A stretch of DNA of 64,000 nucleotides from Palaemon carinicauda (lineage: Eukaryota; Arthropoda; Malacostraca; Decapoda; Palaemonidae). Location of the stretch: assembly GCF_036898095.1 (NCBI RefSeq), contig NC_090751.1, forward strand, positions 77,249,695-77,313,694, in the 5' to 3' direction. Position numbers and translations under genes: made by a program. Positions 33,524 to 44,285 of this stretch are shown here, in pieces (position 1 is the stretch's first letter; each line of letters starts with the position of its first letter). Under the pieces are notes generated by a model, which worked only from the letters and a program-made list of their open reading frames with translations, ran no database searches and was not told the origin of the DNA.

Positions 33524-35878
33524 CTTCTGGAGGAGCGACCTGACCGTCCTCTCCTGGAAACTGAGTGGGCTGTTCTATAGGAGGCTGGGGCTGTGGGATC
33601 GCCCCTGCGAAGGCTGAGACCACAGGGATGCCGGGGCCTCTCTTCTCACTTGGTTAGGGGGGGCTCGAGACGTCGACGGTCCATCCGGAGGAGGCCTTCT
33701 GTAAGTGGGCCTCCTCATGGTATGAGGTCTGGGAGTGTTTCTCAACCACTTCTTCTGTCTCTTTCAGGGGAAAGAGTCCGTCACCCCACACCGGAAGGTT
33801 CCTCAAGGTCCTCGCCTCCCTGTCAGGCATACGCCTGGACAATTTAATTAAGACTGTGTCCCTTCGTCACAGAACCCAGTTGGCGGATACCGCTAGGGAC
33901 TGAAAAGTTAGGAACTTCAAGGCTGATAAGTTCCTTCAACAGTGCTTGGTTGGACGGAACTGCAGAGTCAACGGAAGCCTGGATGCCTACTAGTGTCGAG
34001 GCCCACCAGTCTAACCAAGAGGCGACGTTGACGAGATCTTTGGCCATCTCCTCCATCATCGTCGCCTCCGATGGAGAAAAACTGATAGGTGCTGAAGAAG
34101 CTCTGTCCTCCGAAGCTCCCTGACCTAAAACTTCTAAGGAGTCTTCTAATTTGCTGGCTCCTTGTGGCTGTCCTTCCATCCAATAGTATTTACTTTCTGA
34201 CTTCAACCCCTGGAGTAACTTGGAGGAACCCTGAACTTTGGAACCTTCAGCGTTTCGTGCCACAGCCTTGTCTATGTGAGCACGGCCAAGCCTCACATCT
34301 CTGGCCACAGGTAGGGCTAAGGAGGGCTTCTGTTGAACAGGTTCCTCCATCAGTCTATTAAGGATAGACCGCCAGGCATCCTCGTCGAAAGGAAGGGGTT
34401 CGTCAATCCTGTGGTGATGGCGAATCAGACCAATAACCCTCCTATAAGCGGAGTCCTCCGCTGGCACAGCTTCAGTGTCGCCGTCCGCACCCTCCGTCCG
34501 AGGTTGAGGAATCGTACTGACGGGGCCTCCACACTAGGTTGTGGTTTGAGAATGGGCATTGCGGAGGGCGCGGGAACCTCCGTCCTCCGTTTGCCTTTCT
34601 TCAAGGGGGACGAGGCTTCCGTGGGTTTGCCCGATGGAGGAAGCCGTCCCTCTATATCGCTCGGCTGAGCTAACTCGACGAGGCTGCCTGTCCGAAAAGG
34701 CGACTCCCTCCGCTGGGCGGGTAGAGACGCCTGTTTCGAGGCCTTACGCCTGTCCAAAGAGCCCCTTGGGTCTTTGTGAGGGTCAACTCTATGGCTGGTG
34801 GAGGCCCTTCTAGGAGGACTGTCTCCGGGAAGCCAACTCGCAGTGCTCGGGAGAGTAGTAAAGTCCGCGAGCTTACTGCGGGGAACGAGGACCAATTGCT
34901 CCTTCAGTGAACTGCTCCTCCTGGCTTTCCTCCTCGGGGACCTTGACCGCTTCCTCCCATGCCGTGACCTAGAGCGGGACCTCGAGGGGGAGCGCCGTCT
35001 CCTGGATCTGTCCCTCCTTCGACGGTGTCTTCTCCACGCCTCATCCTCCGATGACAACGATGAGCCTATCTCCGAGGACTCTGACGACTCCTCGTAACAG
35101 ATCCGAGAGGCGGGCACGTCCGTTTTCACCATTTTTTGGGTTCCAGATATCGAAGGCTGAAGGAAGACGTCGGGAACCGCCGATAGAGGGGCTGGGAGAG
35201 AGATCAGACGATCAACATTCTGGAACCAGGACCCAAGGCCGTCCTCCCCCCTCAAAGGTGACCTACAGGGAGTTCTCGGGGGCCCCCATCCGAGGGGATC
35301 TTCCAACGGCGAATCTTCGCTTCCTAGGGCTCCTTCAGCTGCGGAGGCGCCTGAAACATAAATCCAAGAAGCTGGTGAAGATACAGGGACATCTTTATTC
35401 CACATAGGGTCGTCCGAAGAGACGTGCCCCCAAGCACAAGGGCATCGTCTTGCGGACCCTCAATAATTAAACTTTCAGGCCCCCCACTTGCCTGTAAAGG
35501 ATCAGCAACCCCAGAATCCCAAAGACACGACTCCTGGGGAAGAACCATTGGTTTCATCCCCGCAATGGACTTACCTCGTCCCCTAATCTGGGTAAGGGAT
35601 GAAGAAGGGACCCTGTCAGACTTCTCTCCTGTAGACGTCGCGGGCGAAGAAATGCTGGTCTTCCTGGGCGAGCGTTTAGATGACTTCTTCTTCTTCGTTC
35701 CAAACCTCACCCACTGCACTTCAGTCCACGACACACACTCCAGACACGTCTTCAAAGGAGAGCAAACTCTACCCCTGCACGAAAAGCAAAGGGAGTGCGG
35801 GTCCACCTCAGGCTTAGACAAGAACGCACCATACGACTTTCCACCCTTAGGCCCAGGACAACGGCGGTGATGCTCCAT
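33524..35878 (-). pseudogene. DIRS-beta1 Gag with Cys-rich N-terminus
   Basis: Start chosen at 35878, MEHHRRCPGPKGGKS, because it directly precedes a Cys block: HSLCFSCRGRVCSPLKTC and ECVSW, a C-x2-C-x4-C-x5-C-x2-C arrangement that looks zinc-binding. Upstream residues of the longer frame are hydrophobic leader sequence without support. Next is a Lys/Ser stretch (KKKKSSKRSPRKTS), then an Arg/Ser region (RRRRDRSRRRRSPSRSRSRS, about 34960-35040) like nucleic-acid-binding RS tracts. The frame 33844-34467 carries a helical domain (RVIGLIRHHHRIDEPLPFDE). A premature stop or shift occurs near 35324-35405 and another near 34440. Confidence 0.65.
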
Positions 35879-36059
35879 ACCGCAGCGGGGAAGGATAATA
35901 AAGGCAAGAGAACACTTTAAAAACACAAGGGAAAGCACAAGTGAACACACGAGAGCACAAGGGAAAGTATAGTGGGCCACGTGGGACACACGAGTCGGGG
36001 ACACAAGGGTCGCACTGAGACAAGGAGAGCGTCGAGATGATATCACGATGCGACTAGAG

Positions 36060-36254
36060 AACTTACTAAGGGTTGAGACCCAAGCTGACACGCGACCTGG
36101 CTCGGGACTAGCCTCAGGGCACGTATCCTTCCGCCTGGGATAGTCCTCACAGAAAACGAAAGTATGGTAAACTACACAAAACTCTGGTCGGTTGAGAGGA
36201 GATTCCAGGTACCTCCTAAGAAAGTAGTTCGAGGTAAGTCTCTGTGTTGGAACA
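36060..36254. repeat. DIRS-beta1 right inverted repeat
   Basis: Inverted match to 29930-30133; the final 35 bp (GAAAGTAGTTCGAGGTAAGT to GTTGGAACA) match only the second half of the ICR. Confidence 0.9.
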
Positions 36255-36696
36255 AACTACAGTATACAACAATACAGTAGTACAAGTATTTCTAACATAT
36301 TCTGTGTATCCTTTCACAGTCTATTGTTGGGACCGTATAATATGTTGAGGAGAAGTATTCCTTCAACACCCTGATAAATCCTTTGAACATTTATGAATCA
36401 CCGTTCAGTATTAATATTCTACAGGAGGAGTTAGTGTAAATATTCACTGACTCCGGCTCTACGTACGGGAGTTATTCCACTCTATATTTTCCCTTATAAG
36501 GAAATTAAATATCAATATTGACAGAGGTCTCAGCAATTGCCTGGGAGAGGAAACACAGATGTGTCTTTCCTATTTCCTTTCTAGCTTACTATCCTAAGCT
36601 ATTATATATAATAGTAAGTGTTACTATTGATAAGTATGCATTTATATCAATGATATAAACAAATCAATACTCATTTCACCTTTTCTTTCCTTACAG
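36255..36696 (+). other. DIRS-gammaA leader/intron, ending in a splice acceptor
   Basis: Continuation of the gammaA leader. It closes with a pyrimidine tract and CTTTCCTTACAG at 36685-36696, a good 3' splice site also present in gammaB (46688) and gammaC (about 55124). No gene otherwise. Confidence 0.65.
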
Positions 36697-38580
36697 GAGG
36701 AGCCAATGGTGAAGTGTGCAGTCGTGTTCTGCAACCAAAAGAGCAAGGATTTTGTGGGCATACGATGTGTAGGTCTCATGCCCCCTACTACATCGTATAT
36801 GGATCCCTGAAGTACTGGGACCCGAAGGGTTGCTCCATCTGCTCGGCCCTGATGACCGAAGGCTTTGGAGAAGAGATCCCTGACAATACGGAGTCAAGGG
36901 ATACAGCAAGAGAAACTCTTCGGAGGTGGGTAAGAGGGTTCCAGAAGAACTCTCCGGGACCTTACCTACCTAATGAATCTTCAAGGTGCCTTCTGTTCCC
37001 TAAGGCTCAATCCAGCGCGGTTGTGCCCCAGGTACAGGTCAAGCCTCGCTTCATCCAACTGACAGTGGACGCATATATCAACAACGCACTGAAAGGTATG
37101 GACATCCACCAAGAACGGATGTCGGTGTCTACCGACACCGAAAAGGACCTTCTCCAAGATCTTGAAGAAGATGTGGTTCAACCACCTACGGAATAAGATG
37201 GATCCGTTTCGACAGTAACTGAGGACCCTCAGTTCACTGTGACGGCATATCAACCTGTGCCGTCAACTTCTTCAGCCCCAATCCCCCAACCGGATGTGCA
37301 GGTCGGCAGGAGTGAACTGCTCCTAGAGTCGATCCAGCAGATGTTGGCAGTGTTCCGGAAGGAACAGCAGGAAATAAAGCAAGATCTCAAAGAGACAAAG
37401 AGAGAGGTAAGGGAAGGGAAATGTTATGGCGCTTCCAGAGGCTTTGCTAAGCCACTTAGAGTATCTGACCTAGCTCACTGCTTTGAAACCAACAACTGGA
37501 GGTACAAGGAGCACATGCCCATGATGAATGGGAAGCTCTATATCTCCAAGAAGTTGAGGGCCAAATCCCTTGAAGATCTCCAATTCTGGCCCAGCTTTTC
37601 AGCATACCCAGATTGTTACGTGAGACTGCGGGATGAACCAGCATCCCGTGAGGAGACGGTACCAAAGGAAGTCATTGTCTTCAAGCGGGGAAAAAGCACA
37701 GGCTATCCTATCCAAGACCCTAAAAGGAGCCGGATATACCAACTCCAAAGTCTTGGCATTGAGCAAGAAGCACCCAAACTTCATTGCTCCTTCCTCCAGA
37801 GCTTTCCCCTTTTCGGTGAAAGCCCTTGACTGTGTCATGAGAGCAGTCGATGAGGGCAAACCGTGCCCAGTCCTAGAGGAATGTAAACCATTATCTCTAG
37901 TCATGCCTATCTGCGAGAAGTGGAATGAAGTACATCTAACCTTCTCCGTCTCTAAGTTGGATCCGGAGATAGCAGGTCAGCAGTTCAATGAGAACCTTCC
38001 AAAGCTGCAGGAGCATCTTTTGAGAAGGGAACAGGAGACAAAAGAGAGACTAGCCACTTCTTTGTCTCATCAGAATTTCCTGGAAATGTGTGCAGGCCTT
38101 ACCAATGCCCCGTTATGTATACGGTCTTAGCCAAGTCCCACATGGGTACCCTTGTGAAGGACTTGTATACCTTTGTCAGGTCAAGGAGGGTCTGTAGAGA
38201 GCGTGTGTTTGCCGCAGCAATGGTCAAATACGAACCCAGGAAGCTGATCACTTCATGCATCTGGGGCAAAGACCTTTTCCCACAAGATGTGGTTCAGGAG
38301 GTTATCGCCAAAGCCGCCACGGAGAATAGGAACCTTCTCCAAAAGTGGGGCATGTCTTCCAAGAGGAAATCATCCTCAGACGGTGGTCCCCAACTAAGAA
38401 CAGGAAGACAAAGAAACCATGTAGACCTACACAAATTCCGACCGAGGCCATGGCCACAGTGCCTCAAATGGTAACTCAGTCGCAAACCACCTTCCAGATG
38501 GTCCCTCAGCAGCTAGTAGCCCAATCACCTGTGTTCAACCCAGGTTTTGAGAGGCACACAACTACCTTTCGACTCTAGAA
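36697..38580 (+). pseudogene. DIRS-gammaA Gag
   Basis: The coding frame opens right after the splice acceptor at 36696 (codon phase: two bases of a split codon, then GANGEVCSRV). Conserved features shared with gammaB: FCGHTMCRSH, LKYWDPKGCSIC (possible zinc-binding Cys/His set), then WVRGFQKNSPGPYLP. An in-frame TAA at 37194-37196 interrupts it; the frame reopens as VTAYQPVPSTSS and a coiled-coil-like QEIKQDLKETKREVREG. Frameshifts near 37690 and 38090 follow, with NSKVLALSKKHPNF, FNENLPKLQEHLLRREQE and KYEPRKLITSCIWGKDLF recognisable in turn. No database family beyond DIRS Gag is claimed. Confidence 0.75.
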
Positions 38581-40255
38581 AGGTAGAGGCTCAAAAAGAG
38601 ACTCCTCAAGAAACCCCTCAAGGGGTAGAGGAGGACGCGGTCACGGAAGCAAGTCCTCAGGAACCTCTCAGCAATGAGAGACTCCAGGTAGGAGGGAGAC
38701 TCTTCCACTTTTGGGATCGTTGGACCTTCGATCCCTGGGCCCACAGCCTAATCAAGAATGGACTCGGTTGGAAATGGAACAAAATTCCACCCCTTTTTCC
38801 AGAATTCTTCCAACACTCCACTCCCTTGTTGGATGAATATACCTCAGAACTCTTGAACAAAAAGGTAATAAAAAAAGCGAAGTCCATCAAATTCCAGGGA
38901 AGGCTGTTTTGTATTCCCAAGAAAGACTCGGACAAACTAAGAGTAATTCTAGACTTGTCTTCACTCAACAAGTTCATCGAGAACAACAAGTTCCGGATGC
39001 TTACCTTACAACACATAAGGACCCTTTTACCAAAAGGGGCGTACACAGTCTCAATGGACCTGACAAATGCTTACTGGCAGCCGCCCCCTCTCCTCCTACC
39101 TAGGATATAGTATACAGAAGACAAAGTACGTCTTCACAGCCATGCCCTTTGGGCTAAACATAGCCCCGAGGATATTCACAAAACTTGCGGATACAATCGT
39201 CCAACAACTACGTTCAGAAGGAATTCAGGTAGTAGCATACCTGGACGATTGGCTGGTGTGGGCAGCATCCAAGACAACTTCTCTACAAGCAGCCGGAAAG
39301 GTGATCCAGTTCCTGGAGTACCTAGGCTTCAAGATCAACCGCAAGAAGACTCGCCTTTCTCCAGCTCAGAAGTTTCAATGGTTAGGAATCCATTGGAACT
39401 TACAGTCACACCATCTCTACATTCAACTGAAGAACAGGAGAGATAGCAGGATCTGTCAAGAGACTAATCAAACACAAGAGGATTTCAAGATGCCAACAGG
39501 AAAGAGAATTGGGCTTTCTCCAGTTCGCAGCAGTGACAGACCCAGTGCTAAAAGCACAGTTAAAGGATGCGTCAGGAGTCTGGAGAAGATACGCATCAAA
39601 CACTCACAGAAATCAACAAAGGTTGACACCAACCCGATTGCGGACGCTACTAAGGCCGTGGTCAACAGCCAAGAGCCTAGCGCGAACGGTTCCCTTACAA
39701 CCACCTCAACCATCAGTGGTAATACACACAGATGCCTCCCTGGAAGGATGGGGAGGCCATTCGCAAGAAAGGAAAGTGCAAGGGAATTGGTCGCACCAGT
39801 TCAAAACCTTTCACATCATCATCTTGGAGGCTATGGCAGTCTTCATAACGGTAAAGAAACTATCCCCTCGCAAGTCAGTCCACATCAGACTGGTCTTGGA
39901 CAACGAGGTGATAGTAAGATGTCTAAACCAACAAGGCTCAAGATCACCTCACATCAATCACATGATGTTAGCCATCTTCTACCTGGCAAGGAAGAGATGG
40001 CAGTTATTAGCAATTCACCTGCAAGGGTTCCACAATGTAACGGCGGATGTTCTGTCCAGGCGAAAGCTGATAGAGACAGAATGGTCCTTAGACACAGACT
40101 TATTCTCCTTCATCTCGGAAAAAATCCCAGAACTGCAGATCGACCTCTTCACAACGAGCGACAACAAGAAACTACCTCGTTATGTAGCGCCCTACGAGGA
40201 CCCTCAAGTAGAAGCGAAAGACGCCATGTCTCTTGACTGGAACAGATGGAATTGA
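38547..40255 (+). pseudogene. DIRS-gammaA reverse transcriptase-RNase H
   Basis: Opens with GGRLFHFWDRWTFDPWAHSL, then RT: QGRLFCIPKKDSDKLRVILD, motif A VSMDLTNAYW, a frameshift near 39085 where the text becomes Pro-rich, then VFTAMPFGLNIAPRIF and YLDDWLVWAAS intact. After another shift near 39450-39510 RNase H reads VVIHTDASLEGWGGH, ILEAMAVF, LDNEVIVRCL and VTADVLSR. An in-frame stop at 40253-40255 cuts the tail that continues in gammaB. Confidence 0.88.
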
Positions 40256-40940
40256 ACCTACCTGTTCCCACCAACCAATCTCCTGCTGAAAGTCCTCGAC
40301 AAGCTAAGATCCTCCAGAGGAACAGCGGCAGTAGTGCCACCCATATGGCCCAGAAGCAATTGGTTCCCTCTAGTTCTAGAATTGAAACTGAAGCTGTTTC
40401 CTCTGCCGAACCCAGTCTTATCCCAACTGGTTCAGAGGTAGACTGTCTACGCTTCACCCTCGAGAACCAACAACCTACATCTCATAATTTTCTCGCCCTA
40501 GCAGCCAAGAAAAGGTTTGGTATCTCAAATGAGAAGATCGACTTCATACAAGTCAAGTTCAACTAGGAGACAATATGAATCTGCGCTCTGAAGGAAGATG
40601 TCTCTGTATGCCCAGTAGAGTGTCTTAAGGTCTATCTTTGAAAAACTTTAGACATCAAGGATGGACAGCTCTTCCGAGGCAAAACCTCAGGATCAAATTT
40701 ATCTCTAAAACAACTGAGGACGAAACTCACCTACTTTATTCGCAGAGCGGATCCTGACAGCACACCCGCAGGTCACGATTCAAGAAAAGTTGCTTCTTCG
40801 TTGAACTTCTTTCAACACATGGACTTTGAGAGGCTCCGCTCGTATACAGGGTGGAAATCATCAAGTCTTCTATAAACATTATGCGAAGCAAGTGCACGAG
40901 ATAAAACACTTTGTGGTGGTGGCAGGTAGTGTCATAAAAC
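40246..40940 (+). pseudogene. DIRS-gammaA tyrosine recombinase, internally deleted
   Basis: The N-terminal linker (EVDCLRFTLENQQPTSHNFL, KKRFGISNEKIDFI) runs to about 40580, where about 515 bp corresponding to gammaB 50541-51055 are missing; this removes most of the core-binding domain and the first catalytic Arg. The rest resumes at LKEDVSVCPVECLKVYL, with HDSRKVASSLNFF (His-x-x-Arg) and an FYKHYAK-like Tyr motif (the shift at about 40865 separates it). Inactive. Confidence 0.85.
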
Positions 40941-41691
40941 CTGTCGTCTAGTGCTACGATGAACAGTGGACTGTTTTGGGACTCAACAGTGTATCGGGTG
41001 AATAGGTGTTAACACCCTCGAGTGTAATACCTTCTAGTGAAAATCACTATGGTGATTAATGGACTGTTCTATACAGGTGCAGAATCTAATCAATAACACC
41101 AGTGCCGTGTGAACATTTGAACACAGTGTTGAAGTATATCCAACATCTAAGTGAAACTAAGCAAAATTAGCTTCACATTAACTGAGTGGCATTTTAACAA
41201 ATGAATTAATATATGTATATTCTTCCCTTACAGATCAAAAATATATACATAACCATGATATTTACATATGCAAGGCTAGATTTCTTCTCCTGATACATTA
41301 TTATTAATTTATTTTGCTTATGAAAATAAAAAAGAAAAAATGTATCTGCATCTTCTTTTATCCTCAGTATTAAAATAAAAGATTCCAAAGTTTTTCTATT
41401 TTTCCTTAAATAGATATCTTGATGGTAATGATTTCCAAAGTACAGCTAGGTAATCTCAAGGAGTTTCCCTCATGTCCTTACGGAAATACAAACTTTGAAT
41501 CCTTATAGTCGAAGTCGACAATTTCCCTGCAGGGGGCAGGAAGCCCTAAGCTAGTTCCAAGCTTAGTGGATATGACAAACAACGGTAATGTCATATATAA
41601 GGATCTAGGAGACCATATAAAGAATTCATTCAAAGTAAAGGCACTTAAACAAACCCACAGATATAGTACTTTCAAGTTAATTCTCTGGAAA
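40941..41691 (+). other. DIRS-gammaA 3' non-coding region
   Basis: AT-rich stretch after YR without a gene; partly matched by gammaB 51441-52020 (for example GTAGGGGGCAGGAAGC-type and AATGTCATA segments). Confidence 0.65.
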
Positions 41692-42200
41692 GCTTCCATC
41701 AGGATGACATGGCCGAGCCCCAAAAACAGATTTTGAGCAAAGTGAAAAATTTATTTTTGGGCAAGATAGCCATGTCGTCCTGATGGACCCAACCTTCTTT
41801 CTTAAAATGACCCCACCCGAAATTACTCTATCTGCGGTTACTCCTGCTTAAATGCAACTAGGAATGGTGGGCCGTAGTAATATAGGGAGGGGGGTCCACC
41901 GGGTACCTTGATAACGGCTCCCCTTTCGTTCACCACTCTACCTCTCAAAGAGTTAAATCTATTCGGGGTGAAGATTGCTATTTGTCGTATCAAAATATAC
42001 GTCTCCTGATATCATGCGACATCCTTGAATATATATTAAGGATACTCGTGCCAGGAGTTGGAATTCTGGAGACCTATAGTTAATTCTATGGGAGTATCAC
42101 TGTAGCAAATAACCCTTAGAAAGCTACCTAAAGGAACCTTCCATCAGGACGACATGGCTATCTCACCCAAATATAGATTATTCACTTTGCTCAAAATCCG
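41692..42200. repeat. DIRS-gammaA ICR and 3' inverted repeat
   Basis: 41692-41788 is the ICR: CATGGCCGAGCCCCAAAAA (reverse complement of the gamma 5' tip TTTTTGGGCTCAGGCCATG) joined to CAGATTTTGAGCAAAG...GATAGCCATG (reverse complement of the 3' tip). 41860-42200 is an inverted copy of the gamma 5' end as seen at 43868-44190 and 52691-52930. The 3' tip is about 42200. Confidence 0.85.
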
Positions 42201-42954
42201 TCTTTTGTTCATAGCGAGAAGTGCACCAAACAAACAAAAACCCAAGTAGAAGAGAAGGAGCCCAAAATAATCTATCATTGAAATTATTATCTAAATTATT
42301 TGAATTATTATTTGTCATCATTGTCTTGGTTGTCATCAAATTCATCGTCATTGAGGCAGAGAGCAGCAGCAGCAGAACCTATAGGCATGCAAAGCCAAAA
42401 GTGACTGGTCTTTGACAAATAGGTGGACAGGACTATCCCTCTAGCACCAACTATCATTTCCTAACTACCTTCTTTATAAATCAAAGAGTGTTCCAACTCA
42501 CGCTAAAGCATTTCCTGATTAAAGGATGAAAGGTTTATCTTTGTGTTAGAACAATTATGAGGTCACATGCAGGACATTACTGAGTTAGCTATCATCTGTA
42601 CAACTCGAACTATAAAAATATTTGAGAAACCTGATAAATCTCTAAAACTTATCACACTAAAGAAATTATAAAAATAATTAATGTATATCACCTGAAAGAT
42701 GGCATATGGGCAGACCATCAGTCCATGTATCATTATTCCTTAACCCAGTCATCCCCAGTGATGATGGCTTTATAGCTTGTGATGGCATCTTGGCACGCTA
42801 CAATTTTGATAATGCCTGTGGATATAGCAATGATGAGAAAATCTAATACATTCTAAATTTAATTACTTTCAACTTATTGTCTATGTACATTATATCAAAT
42901 ATCAAAAGTACAGATAATTTGTACTTTTCCTTAGTATATACAGTAACCATGATA
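42201..42954. other. No gene recognised between gammaA and gammaD
   Basis: About 750 bp of AT-rich DNA with a GCAGCAGCAG run near 42365 and no motif-bearing frame. Possibly host DNA separating two gamma insertions. Confidence 0.55.
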
Positions 42955-43867
42955 TTTTTTGGCTCGAGCCATGTCGTCTGATGGAAGTTCCCTTCGACTG
43001 CTTCCTACTGTAAAATATTTCTGTGAGTGATACTACAAGAGAATTACCATCAGGTATCACGGGGTTCCAACCCCCGGAATGACTATCCGTAGATATTGTG
43101 TATAATCAGGGACATACCCTAAGATTACCATAGATATCTGCACCCCCAATAGGCTTTACCTAGCCTAATCCACTAAGGGGAAGGATAAGTGAGGAGCCGT
43201 TACATATCCTATCACCTTTCGGTGCTCCCATACGTCTCTGGCGCTCCATTCCTTTGTTCGCAGCTTCACGCTACTGTTCTATTGTTTGTTGTGCACTCTT
43301 TATCAGTTTATTTTGAAGATTTTCTTCGTATGATGGCTTCCTCTTCTTCGTCTAAGTTGAGTACCTACCCCTCTTTGCAGTTTGATTTAGCTGTAAATGA
43401 TTTGGATCCCTACGGGGAAAATTATCTAGCTTTTTTGATTGTGGAAGCCTGAGCACTTTGAGTCCAGCTAGCTTGGCCGTTGGGTTTCATACCCGATCGT
43501 CCTTATTTTCGTGTTTACTTGTTTTATTGTGTAAGATTCACGTTAGCTAGTAGTTTTTTATCGTTGCGCCACTTTGGGCTCTACTTTAAATTTGTATTTA
43601 CATTGCATTTTGTAATTTATGTTTTTTGTGGGTGCGTGTCAGTTTTGGTTATACTCACCAGGATAATTTAGCTAGCCCTGAATCTCCAAAAGCTGCCCAA
43701 AATTTAATCACACTGGCAACCCTGCTACCTCCTATTCTGTGCCCTCCTTGGAAATGCTGTTGGTTGAACCAGCTGTCAACTCACCTTAAAAATCAGTTAT
43801 GGGCTAACAGATATGGGAAGGCTAGGTGGGGACTAGTTAATTATCCAGTAGGTATTATTAATATTTC
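42955..43867 (+). mobile_element. DIRS-gammaD, 5'-end fragment
   Basis: Starts with the gamma 5' tip (TTTTTTGGCTCGAGCCATGT) and follows the gammaB 5' end at moderate similarity (Pro: the CATCAGG, ATATCTGCACCCC and GGAGCCGTTAC landmarks), including a matching first Gag exon at 43333. It ends where gammaB begins; no Gag exon 2 or pol follows. A diverged, truncated relative. Confidence 0.7.
43333..43360 (+). CDS. Putative Gag exon 1 of DIRS-gammaD
   Basis: ATGGCTTCCTCTTCTTCGTC codes MASSSSSKL and breaks one base into the next codon at A|GTACCT, a possible 5' splice site. The parallel exon in gammaB (44249-44285) starts with a similar Ser-rich peptide and breaks in the same phase before GTATCT. 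Inferred exon; no transcript evidence. Confidence 0.4.
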
Positions 43868-44190
43868 TTTTTTTGGGCTCAGGCCATGTCATCCTGATGG
43901 AAGGTTCCTTTCAGTAGCTCCCTAGGGTATATTTGACTACAGTGATATTCCCAGAGAATTTAACTAAAGGACTCCAGAATTCTAACTTCTGGCGCGAATA
44001 TCCTTAAAGTTTCCTTTTAGGATATCGCATAATATCAGGGGACGTATAGCAATCTGCACCCCGCATAGCGTTTACGCTTCGAGGGGGAAAAGTGGCAAAA
44101 TAAAAGAGGAGCCATTACAAAATTCTCCTCCTCCGTTACTGTTTGAGTACTTAGATGGCGCCACAATCGTCGGCCATCTTTATTCCTTTC
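43868..44190. repeat. DIRS-gammaB 5' inverted repeat
   Basis: Inverted match to 52190-52541, e.g. GATGGCGCCACAATCGTCGG here against CCGATGATTGTGGCGCCATC there, and the TTTACGCTTCGAGGGGGAA stretch in reverse. Confidence 0.85.
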
Positions 44191-44248
44191 TCTGTAGTGC
44201 GTTAGCTCAGTGATTTTTCCCAGTGCGCTTTTGTTATTTTGGATTATA

Positions 44249-44285
44249 ATGCAATCTTCAGCGTCTTCTGCCTCTGGAATGTTGA
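44249..44285 (+). CDS. Putative Gag exon 1 of DIRS-gammaB
   Basis: Begins ATG at 44249 and codes MQSSASSASGML plus one base of a split codon; a GTATCT donor follows at 44286. Joining that base to the two leading bases after the acceptor at 46688 gives codon phase equal to that of the conserved Gag frame. The exon lies just inside the 5' inverted repeat. This is inference from phase agreement and from gammaD. Confidence 0.45.

Larger units (their letters stand above)
29912..36254 (-). mobile_element. DIRS-beta1 retrotransposon, complete ends
   Basis: A 6.34 kb minus-strand DIRS element of a family distinct from alpha. Left tip AATCACAAATTTTTTAGTAA, right tip ...GTAAGTCTCTGTGTTGGAACA; both tips are fused in the ICR at 30197-30292 with the junction after 30255. 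Joining the flanks (GGTAA + AACTACAG) restores the tandem array unit found upstream, with no target duplication, as expected for YR integration. Gag, RT, RNase H and YR are all recognisable but frame-broken. Confidence 0.9.
29087..42200 (+). mobile_element. DIRS-gammaA retrotransposon, split by DIRS-beta1
   Basis: Plus-strand DIRS element. Its leader (29087-29911) parallels the gammaB leader (about 45130-46300) and resumes at 36255 after the beta1 insertion. Coding order: Gag, RT, RNase H, YR, then ICR and 3' inverted repeat to about 42200 (...CTCAAAATCCG). The 5' inverted repeat and first Gag exon are missing: the left edge abuts the Tigger-3 TA duplication. Frameshifts, stops and a deletion in YR make it inactive. 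Confidence 0.85.

Noticed and set aside
43189..43452. 87-codon frame as a host gene exon
   Set aside because: Its useful part coincides with the gamma Gag exon 1 position in a 5'-end fragment; nothing else supports a host gene.
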